DNA of 64,000 nucleotides from Carettochelys insculpta (Eukaryota > Chordata > Testudines > Carettochelyidae), in contig NC_134138.1 in NCBI RefSeq assembly GCF_033958435.1, positions 266,825,798-266,889,797 of the forward strand. Reading direction: 5' to 3'. This document shows positions 47,208 to 63,099 of the stretch, piece after piece. A program made the position numbers and the translations under genes. The notes beneath the pieces are model-generated. The model was not told the origin of the DNA. It did not search any database and was given only the letters and a program-made list of their open reading frames with translations. Each line of letters opens with the position of its first letter. Positions within the stretch are counted from its first letter, which is position 1.

Positions 47208-49261
47208 GAGATGGGAGAAAGCCGATTGGTGCGGAGAAGCACGTGGATCGGATGGAGACTTAGGCAAGACTCCATTGATAGAGATTCTCTAGAGTTCAGT
47301 CAGAAAGAGAAAAAGGGAGATGATAGAGTATGGGCCAGATCAGATGAGAAAAAATCACATGTAAAAGAATCCAGTACGTCAGGGAAGGGCAGGCATATGA
47401 ATAGTGGTAGTTTTTTAAAGTGCTTTTACACAAATGCTAGAAGTCTGTCTAATAAGATGGGTGAATCAGAGTACCTCATATCAAAGGAGGAGATTGACAT
47501 AATAGGCATCACGGAAACCTGGTGGAATAAGGACAATCGGTGGGACACTATCATACCGGGATATAAAATATACTGGAAGGACAGAATGGGTCGAGTGGGT
47601 GGCAGAGTGGTACTGTGTGTGAAAGATAATATAGAATCAAATGAAATAAAAATCCTAAATTAATCAAAATGTTCCATAGAATCACTATGGATAGCAATTC
47701 CTTCCTCTGATGGGAATATAGCACTAGGGATATATTATTGACCACCTGACCAGGACAGTGATAGTGCTGCTGAAATGCTAAGGGAGATTAGAGAGGCTAT
47801 CAAAATAAAAAACTCACTAATAGTGGGGGGTTTCAATTATCCCCATATTGACTGGGTACATGTCACCTCAGGAAGGGACTGAGAGAGAAAATTTCTTGAT
47901 GCCTTAAATGACTGCTTCTTGGAGCAGCTGGTACAGGAACCCACAAGGGGAGAGGCAATTCTTGATTTAGTACTGAGTGGAACACAGGATCTGGTCCAAG
48001 AGGTAACTATTACAGGACCGCTTGGAAATAGTGACCATAACATAATAACATTTAATATTCCTGTGTTGGGAAGAACACCACAACAGTCCAACACTCTGGT
48101 ATTTAATTTCAAAAAGGGGAATTACACAAAAATGAGGAGGTTAGTTAAGCAGAAATTAAAAGGTAGAGTAACTAGAGTAAAATCCCTGCAAGCTGCGTGG
48201 AAACTTTTCAAAGATACCATATTAGAGGCCCAACTTAAATGTATACCCCAAATTAAAAAACACAGTAAAAGACCTAAAAAAGAGCCACCATGGCTTAACA
48301 ACCATGTAAAAGAGGCAGTGAGAGATAAAAAGGCATCTTTTAAAAAGGGGAAGTCAAATCCTAGTGATCAAAATAGAAAGGAACATAAACACTGCCAAAA
48401 TAAATGTAAAAATGTAATAAGAAAAGCCAAAAAAGATTTTGAGGAACAGTTAGCCATAAATTCAAAAAACAATAGTAAAATGTTTTTTAAGTACATTAGA
48501 AGTAGGAAGCCTGCTATAAAAGCAGTGGGGCCCCTGGACGATAGAGACATAAAAGGAGCAATCAAGGAAGATGATGCCATTGCGGAAAAACTAAATGATT
48601 TCTTTGCTTCAGTCTTCACGGCTGAGGATGTTAGAGAGATTCCCAAATCTGAGCCGTCCTTTATGGGTGACAAATCTGAGGAACTGTCCCAGATTGAAGT
48701 ATCATTAGAGGAGGTTTTGGAACTAATTGATAGGCTAAACAGTCACAAGTTTCCGGGACTGGATGGTATTCACCCAAGGGTTCTGAAAGAACTCAAATGT
48801 GAAATTGTGGAACTATTAACGGTGGTTTGTAACCTATCCTTTAAATTAGCTTCGGTACCCAGTGATTGGAAGACAGCTAATATAACACCAATATTTAAAA
48901 AGGGCTCTAAAGGAGACCCGAGCAATTATAGACTGGTAAGTCTAACGTCAGTACTGGGCAAATTAGTAGAAACAATAGTAAAGAATAAAATTGTCAGACA
49001 CGTAGAAGAACATGATTTGTTGAGCAAAAGTCAACATTGTTTCTGTAAAGGGAAGTCATGTCTTACTAATCTATTAGAGTTCTTTGAAGGGGTTAACAAG
49101 CATGCAGACGGGGAATCCAGTAGACATAGTATACTTAGATTTCCAGAAAGCCTTTGACACGGTCCCTCACCAAAGGCTCTTATGTAAATTAGGTGGTCAT
49201 GGGATAGGAGGAAAGATCCTTTCATGGATTGGAAACTGGTTAAAAGACAGGAAACAAAGGG
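46530..49261 (+). mobile_element. CR1 retrotransposon, 5' part (split by DIRS insertion)
   Basis: Holds ORF1 with a hydrolase fold, ORF2 endonuclease, and RT up to the motif before the catalytic box. At 49261 the sequence is cut by the DIRS element and continues at 55359-55455. The 5' border is uncertain because it abuts the decayed Harbinger copy 3. Confidence 0.85.
47211..49261 (+). pseudogene. CR1 ORF2, endonuclease and RT, interrupted
   Basis: ORF2 starts 4 bases after ORF1. AP-endonuclease part: FLKCFYTNARSLSNKMGE, IIGITETWW, then stops at 47661, near 47740 and at 47881. It resumes in the same frame at 47919-49157 with EAILDLVLSGTQDL, GNSDHNIITF, and the RT fingers (FPGLDGIHPRVLKEL, SDWKTANITPIFKKG, NYRLVSLTSVLGKL). 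A one-base shift near 49105-49110 moves to the frame with DIVYLDFQKAFDTVPHQRLL, which runs to the DIRS insertion at 49262. It continues at 55359. Confidence 0.85.
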
Positions 49262-49440
49262 TTCTTCTTCGAGTGTCTCTGTGGGTGCTCCACAATAGGT
49301 GTCGGGCTTGCCCGGCGCCGCAGATCGGATCTTCCAAGCAGTTTCTGCCGGACCGTGCATGCGCCGGCGCGCGCCGCTCCCTTGCGCGCTCCTGGCCATG
49401 TGCGCGATCCGGTCCCCACCAGTTCCTCTTAACCGCCGTC
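49262..49440 (+). repeat. DIRS left inverted terminal repeat
   Basis: Starts TTCTTCTTCGAGTGTC and carries 'gtgggtgctccacaataggt', 'cagatcggatcttccaagca' and 'gcgcgatccggtcccc', all found complementary at 55160-55330. It is about 30 bases shorter at its outer end than the right repeat. Confidence 0.9.
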
Positions 49441-49560
49441 GGCTGCAGACGGAATCCGAACTAGGCTAAGGCCAAGTTAGCGTATTCAATGGTTTTAACT
49501 GTTTTTTCTTTAAAGTTTTCAAGTTCTTAGGCTACTGCAAGTTAGCCAGTTGTTATTTTT

Positions 49561-49584
49561 CAAAAAAAAAAAAAAAAAAAAAAA
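49561..49584 (+). repeat. A23 tract in DIRS leader
   Basis: A run of 23 A between the left terminal repeat and the gag-like ORF. Confidence 0.9.
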
Positions 49585-49750
49585 TCAACAAGCGGGACAG
49601 CATTCAGTCCAGTCCCAGTAACAAGCGGAACACCGGAGGCCAGGAGCCTAGGGCCATCAGCCCTCCTGCCGTGGCAGGCCATTGGAGAAGGGGAAAAACA
49701 GCACAGAGAAGGTGCTAAGTACCCATTAACAACTGAAAGACTCACCAACA

Positions 49751-51985
49751 ATGTCCTCTTCAGGATTTAAGAAATGTGAGTCCTACCGAGAGGCCATGCC
49801 AGCGTCTGATGGGCACAGTCTATGCATAAGGTGCCTGGGGGAGTCCCATGTCACGCAGAAATGCTCCTTCTGTGCAAAACTAACAGCCAGAGCAAGGAAG
49901 GACAGGGAGATGCGGCTTAAAATGCTGCTCTTCGACAAGGCCCTCCAGCCAGACGTGCCGGAGCGGCCGCAGCAGGAGGGACCCTCCGGGGCCCATAAAA
50001 GGAAAGCTGCCTCCCTCACCCCATCAGCACAAAAACGGAGGAAAGCCTCCCCAGCCCGATCCCTGCCGGCAGCAACAGCGAGCGGGACGGGAGGAGCACG
50101 CAGCCCCCAGCCGCAGCAACAGCTGATCGGCGGCGGCACGGAGAGCCACGTGGAAGCGGCTCAGCCTCCGATAATCAATCAGCCGCCCCGCACCGCAGGC
50201 AGGGCGGCGGCTAAACAAGCGCCGATACCGGCGGCACCGACCCCCGGGGAACCGGCGGTGCAGAACGCGCAGGCACGCAGCCTGCAGGCACCGGAGGACA
50301 CCGCCCGTGCGGCACCGCCCATGAGCGTGCCGAGCATGGCGCAGACGGGGCCGAGATCCCCTACACGCCAGGGGGCGGAGTTACCTCCTCAAGGGAGGGG
50401 GAAGGCTGCACACAAAACGAGGCAGCGCAGCCCCTCTCCAGACAGGGCTGTGGAGTTTCTTTCTTTCAGGCCTCCGCTTATGCTGCAGACTCCAACCAGA
50501 AGGCAGGGGTCCTCCCTAGCCTACCCGCAGCCCCTGTCTCCATTTTTACAACCAGACTTGCCCTGGCTGGGACCACCTTCACCCTTCCTGGGGTTTGAGC
50601 CGCTGGAATACTATCCAAAATCGCTCTCTCCAGTGTCCCAGATCTCTCGACGATCTCGCTCCCCCAGACGCAGAGGGTATGCACCAAGGGAGTGGTCTAG
50701 GTCACCTTCCCAAGAACAGTGCCTATACTGCCATGGTCGCCCCTATCACGCGGGGCATAGACACCACCGGCAGTCTACCAGGGAAAGATCCCCACAGACG
50801 ATCTCGTATCCCCGAGGGCAATCGCGAACGGGGACAGAGACTCAAGTATCTCAGGGGGGACTGGTTATGGAGCCCCGAGATTTCTCCTCGCAAGCCTCTA
50901 GCGAGAGGGTGTACCATCACCAACAGGAACCAGAAGGGTCCAGAGAGGCGTACCCTAGTGGTTCCTCGCTCTCCTCCCCGGACGAGGCTACGGCCCCGGG
51001 GGACATCCCTCCTCTGGATGATCTCAAACAGTTTCAAGAGCTGTTTAAGAGGGTGGCCTTCACGCAAGGCATCCAGACAGCAGAGGTGCAAGAGAAACAC
51101 CATAAGCTCCTCAAAAATCTGAGACCTCCGGCCTCCTCCAAAATAGCAATACCGCTTGATGAAGCAATCTTGGAGTCCGCCACTATGATATGGCAGACAC
51201 CTGCGATTGTTCCGCCTGTCCACAAGAGAGTGGATAAGAAATACTTCGTGCCGGCGAAGGGCATGGAGTTCCTGTTCAGCCACCCACAACCAAATTCCTT
51301 GGTGGTGGAGTCGTCGCAACAAAGATCAAAGACATCTCAATTCAGGACAGGGGGAACAGACAAAGATGCCAAGAAGCTAGAGCTGTTCGGCAGAAAGGTC
51401 TACTCCTCCTCCACTCTACTGTTGCGAATGGCAAATTACGCAGCGCATTTAGCGAACCATAATTTTGACAACTACACTAGGTTAACCTCCCTCATGGACT
51501 CGCTTCCAGAGGACAAGAAACCGGTGCTCAAGGCCATCGTGCAAGAAGGCTACGCGGCTTCGAGGACGGGAGTTCAGATCGCCCTGGATGTTGTGGACAC
51601 AGCAGCACGTTCCACAGCTACGGCAGTGGTGATGCGAAGGGAGTCCTGGCTCCAGACTTCAGGTATACCGAGGGATCTGCAGGCAAAGATAGTCGATCTT
51701 CCCTTCGACTCGCAGAAGCTGTTTGCTGAATCAACTGACTCGGTCCTTCATTCCAGTAAAGATTCAAGAACCACACTTAGGACCCTGGGGATTTACACCC
51801 CTCCATACAGAAAGAAAAAGTACTACCCTCAACAAAGACGGTACCAGTACCAGCAACAGCGTCCCCAGTACCACAGGGGTTACGAGCAAGGGCGACATCA
51901 ACAGCACCAGCAGTACAGAACTCCCAGGCGATGTTCACAACAGAGCCGTGCGTCCTCGGGGCAGGGCCAAAGGCCACAAGTTTGA
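49751..51985 (+). CDS. DIRS gag-like protein
   Basis: 744 codons, intact. The N-terminus has a Cys/His motif of knuckle type (SLCIRCLGESH then CSFCAK, about residues 25-42). A long Pro/Ala/Arg-rich linker follows with RSPS and RSRSPRRR segments (about residues 60-350). Then comes a conserved helical part, about residues 415-660 (DLKQFQELFKRVAFTQGIQ, the KYFVPAKGMEFLFSHPQPNS region, and MANYAAHLANHNFDNYTRL). The C-terminus is basic and Gln/Tyr-rich (RRYQYQQQRPQYHRGY), probably nucleic-acid binding. DIRS ORF1 is thought to be the structural protein. ATG at 49751 is the first in frame and lies about 490 bp after the left end. It overlaps the start of the next ORF. Confidence 0.85.
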   Translation: MSSSGFKKCESYREAMPASDGHSLCIRCLGESHVTQKCSFCAKLTARARKDREMRLKMLLFDKALQPDVPERPQQEGPSGAHKRKAASLTPSAQKRRKASPARSLPAATASGTGGARSPQPQQQLIGGGTESHVEAAQPPIINQPPRTAGRAAAKQAPIPAAPTPGEPAVQNAQARSLQAPEDTARAAPPMSVPSMAQTGPRSPTRQGAELPPQGRGKAAHKTRQRSPSPDRAVEFLSFRPPLMLQTPTRRQGSSLAYPQPLSPFLQPDLPWLGPPSPFLGFEPLEYYPKSLSPVSQISRRSRSPRRRGYAPREWSRSPSQEQCLYCHGRPYHAGHRHHRQSTRERSPQTISYPRGQSRTGTETQVSQGGLVMEPRDFSSQASSERVYHHQQEPEGSREAYPSGSSLSSPDEATAPGDIPPLDDLKQFQELFKRVAFTQGIQTAEVQEKHHKLLKNLRPPASSKIAIPLDEAILESATMIWQTPAIVPPVHKRVDKKYFVPAKGMEFLFSHPQPNSLVVESSQQRSKTSQFRTGGTDKDAKKLELFGRKVYSSSTLLLRMANYAAHLANHNFDNYTRLTSLMDSLPEDKKPVLKAIVQEGYAASRTGVQIALDVVDTAARSTATAVVMRRESWLQTSGIPRDLQAKIVDLPFDSQKLFAESTDSVLHSSKDSRTTLRTLGIYTPPYRKKKYYPQQRRYQYQQQRPQYHRGYEQGRHQQHQQYRTPRRCSQQSRASSGQGQRPQV

Positions 51986-53923
51986 CACACAGATCCAGGG
52001 CTGCGCCATCACTACCATCGCACAAGGTCATCCGAAGCGGCTATTCCACCATCGCCTCCGACCATTCTATGACCGGTGGCAAAGGATCACCACAGACAAA
52101 TGGGTGCTGGAGATCATAGCCACGGGGTACGCCATCCCCTTCCAGTCGCTCCCACCACCACGACCTCCACCCAGGCCCCACCTCCAGGAGGCCTCCCATG
52201 TAGCGAGGCTCAAGCAGGAGGTAGACCATCTCATGCTCATAGGGGCAGTGGAAAGAGTGCCGGAGCAACTGCAAGGAAAAGGGTTCTACTCGAGGTACTT
52301 CCTCACAGAGAAAAAGACAGGAGGCTGGAGGCCCATCTTAGATCTTCGAGGCCTCAACCGGTACCTGCACAAGCAACGCTTTCGGATGATCACAATCGCC
52401 TCCATCCTTACGGCACTGGACGATGGAGATTGGTTCGCAGCCCTCGATTTACAAGACGCGTATTTTCACATAACTATCCATCCGGCTCACCGGCGATTCC
52501 TCCGGTTCATGGTAGGCAAAGAACATTTCAATACAAGGTCCTACCATTTGGCCTCTCCTCGGCCCCCAGAGTCTTCACCAAGACCTTGGCAGTGGTGTCA
52601 GCCTACCTGCACAGACAGGGGGTATTTATATTCCCATATCTGGACAACTGCCTACTCAAAGAGGCCTCGGAGGAGGTACTACGCATGATACGCGTCACAA
52701 CAGGCACGTTCTCTTCGCTCGGCCTGGTTATCAATCTGGCAAAATCAAAGATAGACCCCACACAGGACATAGAGTTCATAGGGGCACGCATAAATTCTAT
52801 TACAGCGAGAGTGTATCTACCAGAGACTCGCTTTCGGGCCATCGGCTCCCTCGTGCAGGTCATCACCTTCAGCCCTACGGTGCCAGTCCTGACGTGCTTA
52901 CAGCTGCTGGGCCACATGGCAGCGGCGATGTTCGTAGTACAGAACGCCAGGTTACACATGCGCAGCATGCAGCACTGGCTGGCGAGCATATACAAACCGG
53001 CAGCACACACCGTTCACAGGGTGGTGTCGCCCACAGCAGAGGTGCGCAAATCCCTGCAATGGTGGGTAAACCCCAAGAACTTGCTAACAGGCGTACCCTT
53101 CCACCAACCACAAATATCGGTGTTTCTTACTACAGATGCCTCCCTCATAGGGTGGGGAGCACACATGGGCGAAGAGGTGACTCAAGGGCTGTGGTCCTCC
53201 ACGGAGCAGTCACTGCACATAAATATACTGGAGCTCAGAGCAGTGTTCAACGCCTGCAGACACTTTCGAGACCATATACAAGGCAAAGTCGTCGGGATCA
53301 GTACAGACAATACCTCCACCATGTTTTATATAAACCAGCAAGGAGGAGCTCGGTCCCGTGCCTTATGTGCGGAAGCAGTCCGGTTATGGAACTGGTGCAT
53401 CGCCAACAATATAATCTCGAAAGCCGCGTACTTACCAGGCGCTCACAATGTGAAGGCAGATCAGCTGAGCAGGCGTTTTGCACTCACGCACGAGTGGCGG
53501 ATCTGTCCCGATCTGCTACGACCGATTTTCCACGCATGGGGTTTTCCCCAGATAGACCTGTTTGCCACTCAACACAAGAAGAAGTGCCCACGATTCTGCT
53601 CCAGGGCAGGACTGGGATGGGGGTCCCTGGGGGACGCGTTCGCGATCTCGTGGAGGGGCCCCCTGCTTTACGCTTTTCCTCCCACAGTGCTGATCCACAA
53701 AGTCTTGCAGAAAGCCAGGAGGGAAGGAGCCCGAATGATCCTGATAGTCCCAACGTGGGATCGACAGCAATGGTTCGCCCTACTCCTGCGCATGTCGGAC
53801 CGTCCACCGATGTCTCTTCCTGTGGCGCCAGATCTGCTCACGCAAGCCCAGGGGTCCATAGTGCATCCGCACCCCCAAGGCCTGCGACTACAAGCGTGGT
53901 CAATCCATGGCTCAGCTCCCTAG
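51986..53923 (+). pseudogene. DIRS reverse transcriptase, RNase H and DAM-like domain, with one frameshift
   Basis: RT fingers (GGWRPILDLRGLNRYLHKQR; ALDLQDAYFHITIHPAH) lie in the frame that is open at 51723-52688. The rest lies in another frame, open at 52076-53923: LPFGLSSAPRVFTK, then the catalytic box. The change is consistent with loss of one base near 52528. The catalytic box reads FPYLDNCLL where YxDD is expected. RNase H follows with its acids (FLTTDASLIGWG, INILELRAV, STDNTSTMFYIN, HNVKADQLSR). The end (WGFPQIDLFATQHKKK, YAFPPTVLIHKVLQKA, ILIVPTWDRQQWF) corresponds to the N6-adenine-methyltransferase-like domain reported in DIRS elements. The start is uncertain; it overlaps the gag ORF end. 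Confidence 0.88.
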
Positions 53924-54951
53924 AGAGCACATGCACAGAGGAAGTGCAGCAAGTCCTAGAAAGTAGCAGGAGGACTTCCACCAGGAAGACCTACAAGCAG
54001 AAATGGACTCGCTTCACGGCTTGGTGTTCTACCAAACAGCTGGCCCCCCTTTCGGTGCCTATACCTGTAATATTAGAGTATTTACTGGACCTCAAGAGAG
54101 GAGGACTCTCACTATCCTCGTTAAAGGTCCACCTTGCCGCCATTTCGGCGTTCAGACACGAGGAGGAAGGGCACACGGTGTTCGCCCATCCCATGGTTAC
54201 CAGGTTCCTCAAAGGGTTGGTAAACCTATACCCTCCTCGGAAACCGCTTCCACCTTCGTGGAACTTGGACCTGGTGCTTAACGCGCTAACGGGACCACCG
54301 TTCGAGCCCTTGGCCACGGTTTCCCTCTGCCTCCTTACGATAAAGACAACCTTTCTTCTCGCAATTACGTCAGCTCGCAGGGTGAGCGAGCTTGTGGCAG
54401 TTATGGCAACGCCACCCTGCACTGTTTTTTCCAAGGAGGCGGTAACCATACGGCTGCATCCAGCCTTTGTTCCCAAGGTTTCTTCTGAGTTTCACATTAA
54501 CGAACCTATTGTTTTACCCTCGTTTTCTCCAAAGCCTCATAACTCTAACAAAGAGGCGCGCCTACACCTCCTGGACGTGAGGAGGGCGCTAGCCTTCTAT
54601 GTAGACAAGACCAAGTCCTTCCGGAAAACGGATAGACTCCTAGTCTCTCTCGCTCCCAAATCGAAAGGAGAAGGTCTCTCTTCGCAGAGAATCTCGAAGC
54701 ACATCGTATCCTGCATAAAAATGTGCTACGAACTCAAAAAGACTCCTTTATTGGCCACTCCCAGGGCTCATTCCACGAGGGCGGTGGCGGCATCAACAGC
54801 CTTTTTCAAGGGCGTTGCGCTAAAAGACATTTGCAGAGCGGCGACCTGGTCATCCTATGACACCTTCGCCAAACATTACGCCCTTCACAGGGTATTCCAA
54901 GAGGATACCCGTCTCTCGACAGCGGTCCTCTCGGGGACAAGCTGCACATAA
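53770..54951 (+). CDS. DIRS tyrosine recombinase
   Basis: About 390 codons, intact, overlapping the end of the RT ORF in a different frame. The N-terminal core-binding part includes SSRRTSTRKTYKQKWTRFTA and YLLDLKRGGLSLSSLKVHLA. The catalytic part has the first Arg in TSARRVSEL (codon 54376-54378), the H-x-x-R pair in RAHSTRAVAAS (His 54769-54771, Arg 54778-54780), and the probable nucleophile Tyr in FAKHYALHR (54877-54879). In DIRS elements this enzyme integrates a circular DNA intermediate without target duplication. ATG at 53770 was chosen as a Met shortly before conserved sequence; the frame is open further upstream but shadows the RT gene. Confidence 0.9.
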   Translation: MVRPTPAHVGPSTDVSSCGARSAHASPGVHSASAPPRPATTSVVNPWLSSLESTCTEEVQQVLESSRRTSTRKTYKQKWTRFTAWCSTKQLAPLSVPIPVILEYLLDLKRGGLSLSSLKVHLAAISAFRHEEEGHTVFAHPMVTRFLKGLVNLYPPRKPLPPSWNLDLVLNALTGPPFEPLATVSLCLLTIKTTFLLAITSARRVSELVAVMATPPCTVFSKEAVTIRLHPAFVPKVSSEFHINEPIVLPSFSPKPHNSNKEARLHLLDVRRALAFYVDKTKSFRKTDRLLVSLAPKSKGEGLSSQRISKHIVSCIKMCYELKKTPLLATPRAHSTRAVAASTAFFKGVALKDICRAATWSSYDTFAKHYALHRVFQEDTRLSTAVLSGTSCT

Positions 54952-54991
54952 TCCGATTACCCACCTCCTATCTTGGGTTACTGCTGGGTAG

Positions 54992-55093
54992 TCACCTATT
55001 GTGGAGCACCCACGGGGACATTCGAAGAAGAAAGACAGGTTACTCACCGTAGTAACGGTGGTTCTTCGAGATGTGTCCCCGTGGGTGCTCCAC
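54992..55093 (+). repeat. DIRS internal complementary region
   Basis: The first part (54992-about 55031) is the complement of the element's left end. The second part (about 55030-55093) is the complement of its right end, joined as in a circle junction ('gaagaagaaagacaggtt'). This is the hallmark used by DIRS elements to complete their ends during replication. Confidence 0.9.
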
Positions 55094-55139
55094 TACCCGC
55101 CCATCCTCCCCGCTTCGGATCTCTGTTAGTGTTTTGCAG

Positions 55140-55358
55140 GAGCATCCGAGGCGGTTGGTCAAGGAACTGGCGGGGACCGGATCGCGCACGTGGCCAGGAG
55201 CGCGCAAGGGAGCGGCACGTGCCAGCACATGCACGGTCCGGCAGAAACTGCTTGGAAGATCCGATCTGCGGCGCCGGGCGAGCCCGTCACCTATTGTGGA
55301 GCACCCACGGGGACACATCTCGAAGAACCACCGTTATTACGGTGAGTAACCTGTCTTT
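55140..55358 (+). repeat. DIRS right inverted terminal repeat
   Basis: Complement of the left repeat, with an added outer part 'ccaccgttattacggtgagt' ending CCTGTCTTT at 55358. The left repeat lacks this outer part. Confidence 0.9.
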
Positions 55359-55455
55359 GGAATAAATGGTAAATTTTCACAATGGAAGGGGGTAACTAGT
55401 GGCTTTCCCCAAGGGTCAGTCCTGGGACCAATCTTGTTCAACTTATTTGTCAATG
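55359..55455 (+). pseudogene. CR1 ORF2 continuation after the DIRS insertion
   Basis: Reads [20 protein letters not shown] then [11 protein letters not shown], the RT segment that directly follows the pre-insertion part. It ends before the catalytic YADD box, and different sequence follows from 55456, so the CR1 3' part is lost. This shows that CR1 was already there when DIRS inserted. Confidence 0.9.
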
Positions 55456-55714
55456 TCCAGCCAGCTCCGCTGCCGCCTGCTGCTCTTCCAGCCTGTGCTG
55501 TCCTCCAGGCCTTGCTTCAGGTTGCTAACTCTCCTGGACTGGATGTCACTACAGTAAATGGCATCTGGTCTGAGAGAGTTGGCAATCCCTTCCCCCCCCC
55601 ACCACAGTTTCAGCCCCCCGGTCCCCCTGGGAAGGTGGGGGTGCTGGTTCTGGAATGTGTAGGGCACCAGAAGGGGTGGCCCTGCTGGAACCAAACTGTT
55701 GCCTGTACACCATG

Positions 55715-55870
55715 ACCAAGATCCTTACACACACAGGTTCAAAGACAAAAACCACAAATACTCAGTGTAAGGAGTTGGTCTGAAGAAGTGGGTCTGTCCC
55801 ACGAAAGCTCGCCTAATAAACTATTCTGCTAGTCTTTAAAGTGCTACTTGACTGCTTTTTGTTTTGTGAG
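55715..55870 (+). mobile_element. Penelope-like or related 3' tail, different subfamily
   Basis: 'gaagaagtgggtctgtccca' , 'cgaaagctcgcctaataaac' and 'gtctttaaagtgctacttga' follow the same plan as the Penelope tails of this window (hairpin around the cgaaag motif, then gttagtct...gtgccac) but with other bases. Sequence 55456-55714 before it is unclassified and GC-rich. Confidence 0.55.
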
Positions 55871-56639
55871 TGTAAGGAGGTGTCGCTCACCACCATGGCA
55901 CCACCTGCTGGCCACTCTTGGAATTAGCTTTGTTTTACTGGTGCATCTTCATCTTGAGGCATCTCAGTACCATCACTTCTGTGATCAGGACCCTTGTCAT
56001 TCTCAGGACTTTGGAGTATTCTTCTGGACACAGCCCCCTGGCTGTGCCCCACTCAATTCTCTCAAGCATTCTGGGGGACCAGCAGTCCTCTGTCCAGCCA
56101 CTTGCCTCTGTGGCAGGGTGCATTCTGTACTGTCACTGCTCCCTTCAGCAGCAAGTGGTGCCAAAGGGGTATGATATTTTCTGGATGGGACATTAACTCA
56201 GTATATCTCAAGTCTAGGTCACAACCCAGGGACCCTCTAGCTGGCAGCCAAGCTCTGTGTCATCTCCACCCCCCACTGTCGGTTTCCCTGGGCCACTTCT
56301 TTGCAGCCTTAGCACCTTCTGCGTCCTTGGATCAGTGCTTCAGTCAGTACAGAGCTCCCTGCCCCGTGCAGCACTGCTTTGTCCATGGGGCTGTCTCCTC
56401 TCTCTCCTTCTGTTCACCCAGTCCGCTCTCAAACTCCAGGGAGTGACTGAAATTTTTGTTTAGCCACCCTTCTTATATGACCCATCCTGGTCCTGATTGG
56501 CTGTCTCTCCAAACTTCCTCCCAATTGGCGGTTTCTACAAGCCCTTTCCTACTTGGCTGTCTCCTGTGCAACTGCCCCAGTGTACCTTTAATCCCTTTTC
56601 TGTCAGTGTGGGGCAGACACCCCATCACATTTAACTTAC

Positions 56640-56965
56640 AGTAAATGCCATTCTTTAAGGTGTTCTCTGCATGTGGATCCCATGACTCCCCATTCTTTCC
56701 CTATCTCCCTCCATCCCTGCCACACCGAGACTCTTAAGCTGTACTTTGGGGTGAAGGAACTAAAGTGTAGGCCCTATCCTTTATGCACTGAGTAGGGAGT
56801 CCAGGGGTGTGAGAGATGAATATGTGATTCACAGTGAACAGAGTTGATAAAACTACCAAAGTCCTATTTGGAGGGCATATGTGCACAATGGGTGAGATCA
56901 CCACACTCAGAACATTGCAAGGAACCACGGTAACTGTATGGTAAGCAACTGTTTTTACAAGAAAG
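56640..56965. repeat. Possible decayed DIRS terminal region
   Basis: The end 'aaggaaccacggtaactgta' then 'tggtaagcaactg' resembles the outer right terminal repeat of the DIRS element ('aagaaccaccgttattacgg'). The start 'ggtgttctctgcatgtggat' resembles the opposite orientation. Weak. Confidence 0.35.
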
Positions 56966-57429
56966 AAATCTTTCTTTTACTGCAGTGAACGATCAGGGAA
57001 AAGGATGAGTTTTTGTTTCCTTTGTTTTTGTAGACAAAGGGCAAATTTAAACTTTTCTGGGTCCGACATTATTCAGTATATCTCAATTTTTCTCATGTAT
57101 CCCACAGGAGATAATGTACTTGAGGTGAATTTCATAAGTAGCTGTTGGTGTTGCAGAATAAAAGTAGAATTTATAACTGGCATTAGAAAAACCTGTCATG
57201 CACTGATTTGATGATTGAAGGATTTGCCTCAGTGCCAAGGTTATGTGCTATATTCTGTCTGTCATGAGCTTTTAGAAGTCCTGTGTGTATGTGACTGAAG
57301 AGTAGGAGTAGAGTCGTGAGTGCAGGCTTCAGGGTGAGGACAAGGGTAATGAACTAAAAATCTGTTTGTTTTTTTTCAATCAGACTCCAACCTTGGGTTG
57401 TATACTACATAAAGTGCATGTTAATTTAA

Positions 57430-62699
<5,270 letters not shown>

Positions 62700-62776
62700 C
62701 AGCAACGAAGGGTCCTGTGGCACCTTATAGACTAACAGAAAAGTTTTGAGCATGAGCTTTCGTGAGCACAGACTCT
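62700..62776 (-). mobile_element. Penelope-like element 3' tail fragment
   Basis: 'cagcaacgaagggtcctgtg' through 'gagctttcgtgagcacagac' is the reverse-strand 3' tail of the family at 22770-24440. Only 77 bp. Confidence 0.8.
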
Positions 62777-63099
62777 AAAGGGTCCCAAATCCTTATCAGT
62801 GAAATAGCCCATAGGGGCCCCAGTTGTGATGTGTATACCAGCTTCTCAGCATACCATATGTTATGTCACCACAGGCCAGCAAATATCTATCTGACAGCAA
62901 TGACTTCTGGTCATGATTAACCAGGGCTTGGACTAGTGACCTGGAGGTGAAAGGTTTTAACTGACTCTAGTGATGTTGCTCCTATTCCTTTTTTTGTGAG
63001 GCTATTTCACAGTGTAAAATATTTCACTTTTGGGAAGCTTTCAGCCTGTGTTTTCTTGTCTTTGATTTAAACTCATTATTTCTTGCAAATGAGAGATTT

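Larger units (their letters stand above)
49262..55358 (+). mobile_element. DIRS-type tyrosine-recombinase retrotransposon, nearly complete
   Basis: 6097 bp inserted in the CR1 RT. Inverted terminal repeats of about 180-220 bp, an internal complementary region (54992-55093), and three overlapping genes in DIRS order: gag-like (49751-51985), RT-RNase H-methyltransferase-like (about 52000-53923) and tyrosine recombinase (53770-54951). No target duplication is seen: the CR1 reads '...caaagggt' before and 'ggaataaatgg' after, consistent with integration by recombinase rather than by an integrase. The only clear defects are a one-base shift in RT and a YLDN catalytic box. Confidence 0.93.

Noticed and set aside
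52894..53769. N-terminal extension of the recombinase frame
   Set aside because: It overlaps the RNase H and methyltransferase-like gene in another frame and has no recombinase similarity, so the start was placed at 53770.
49262..55358. Retrovirus or LTR retrotransposon
   Set aside because: There are no direct LTRs, protease or DDE integrase. Inverted ends, the internal complementary region and a tyrosine recombinase identify a DIRS element.
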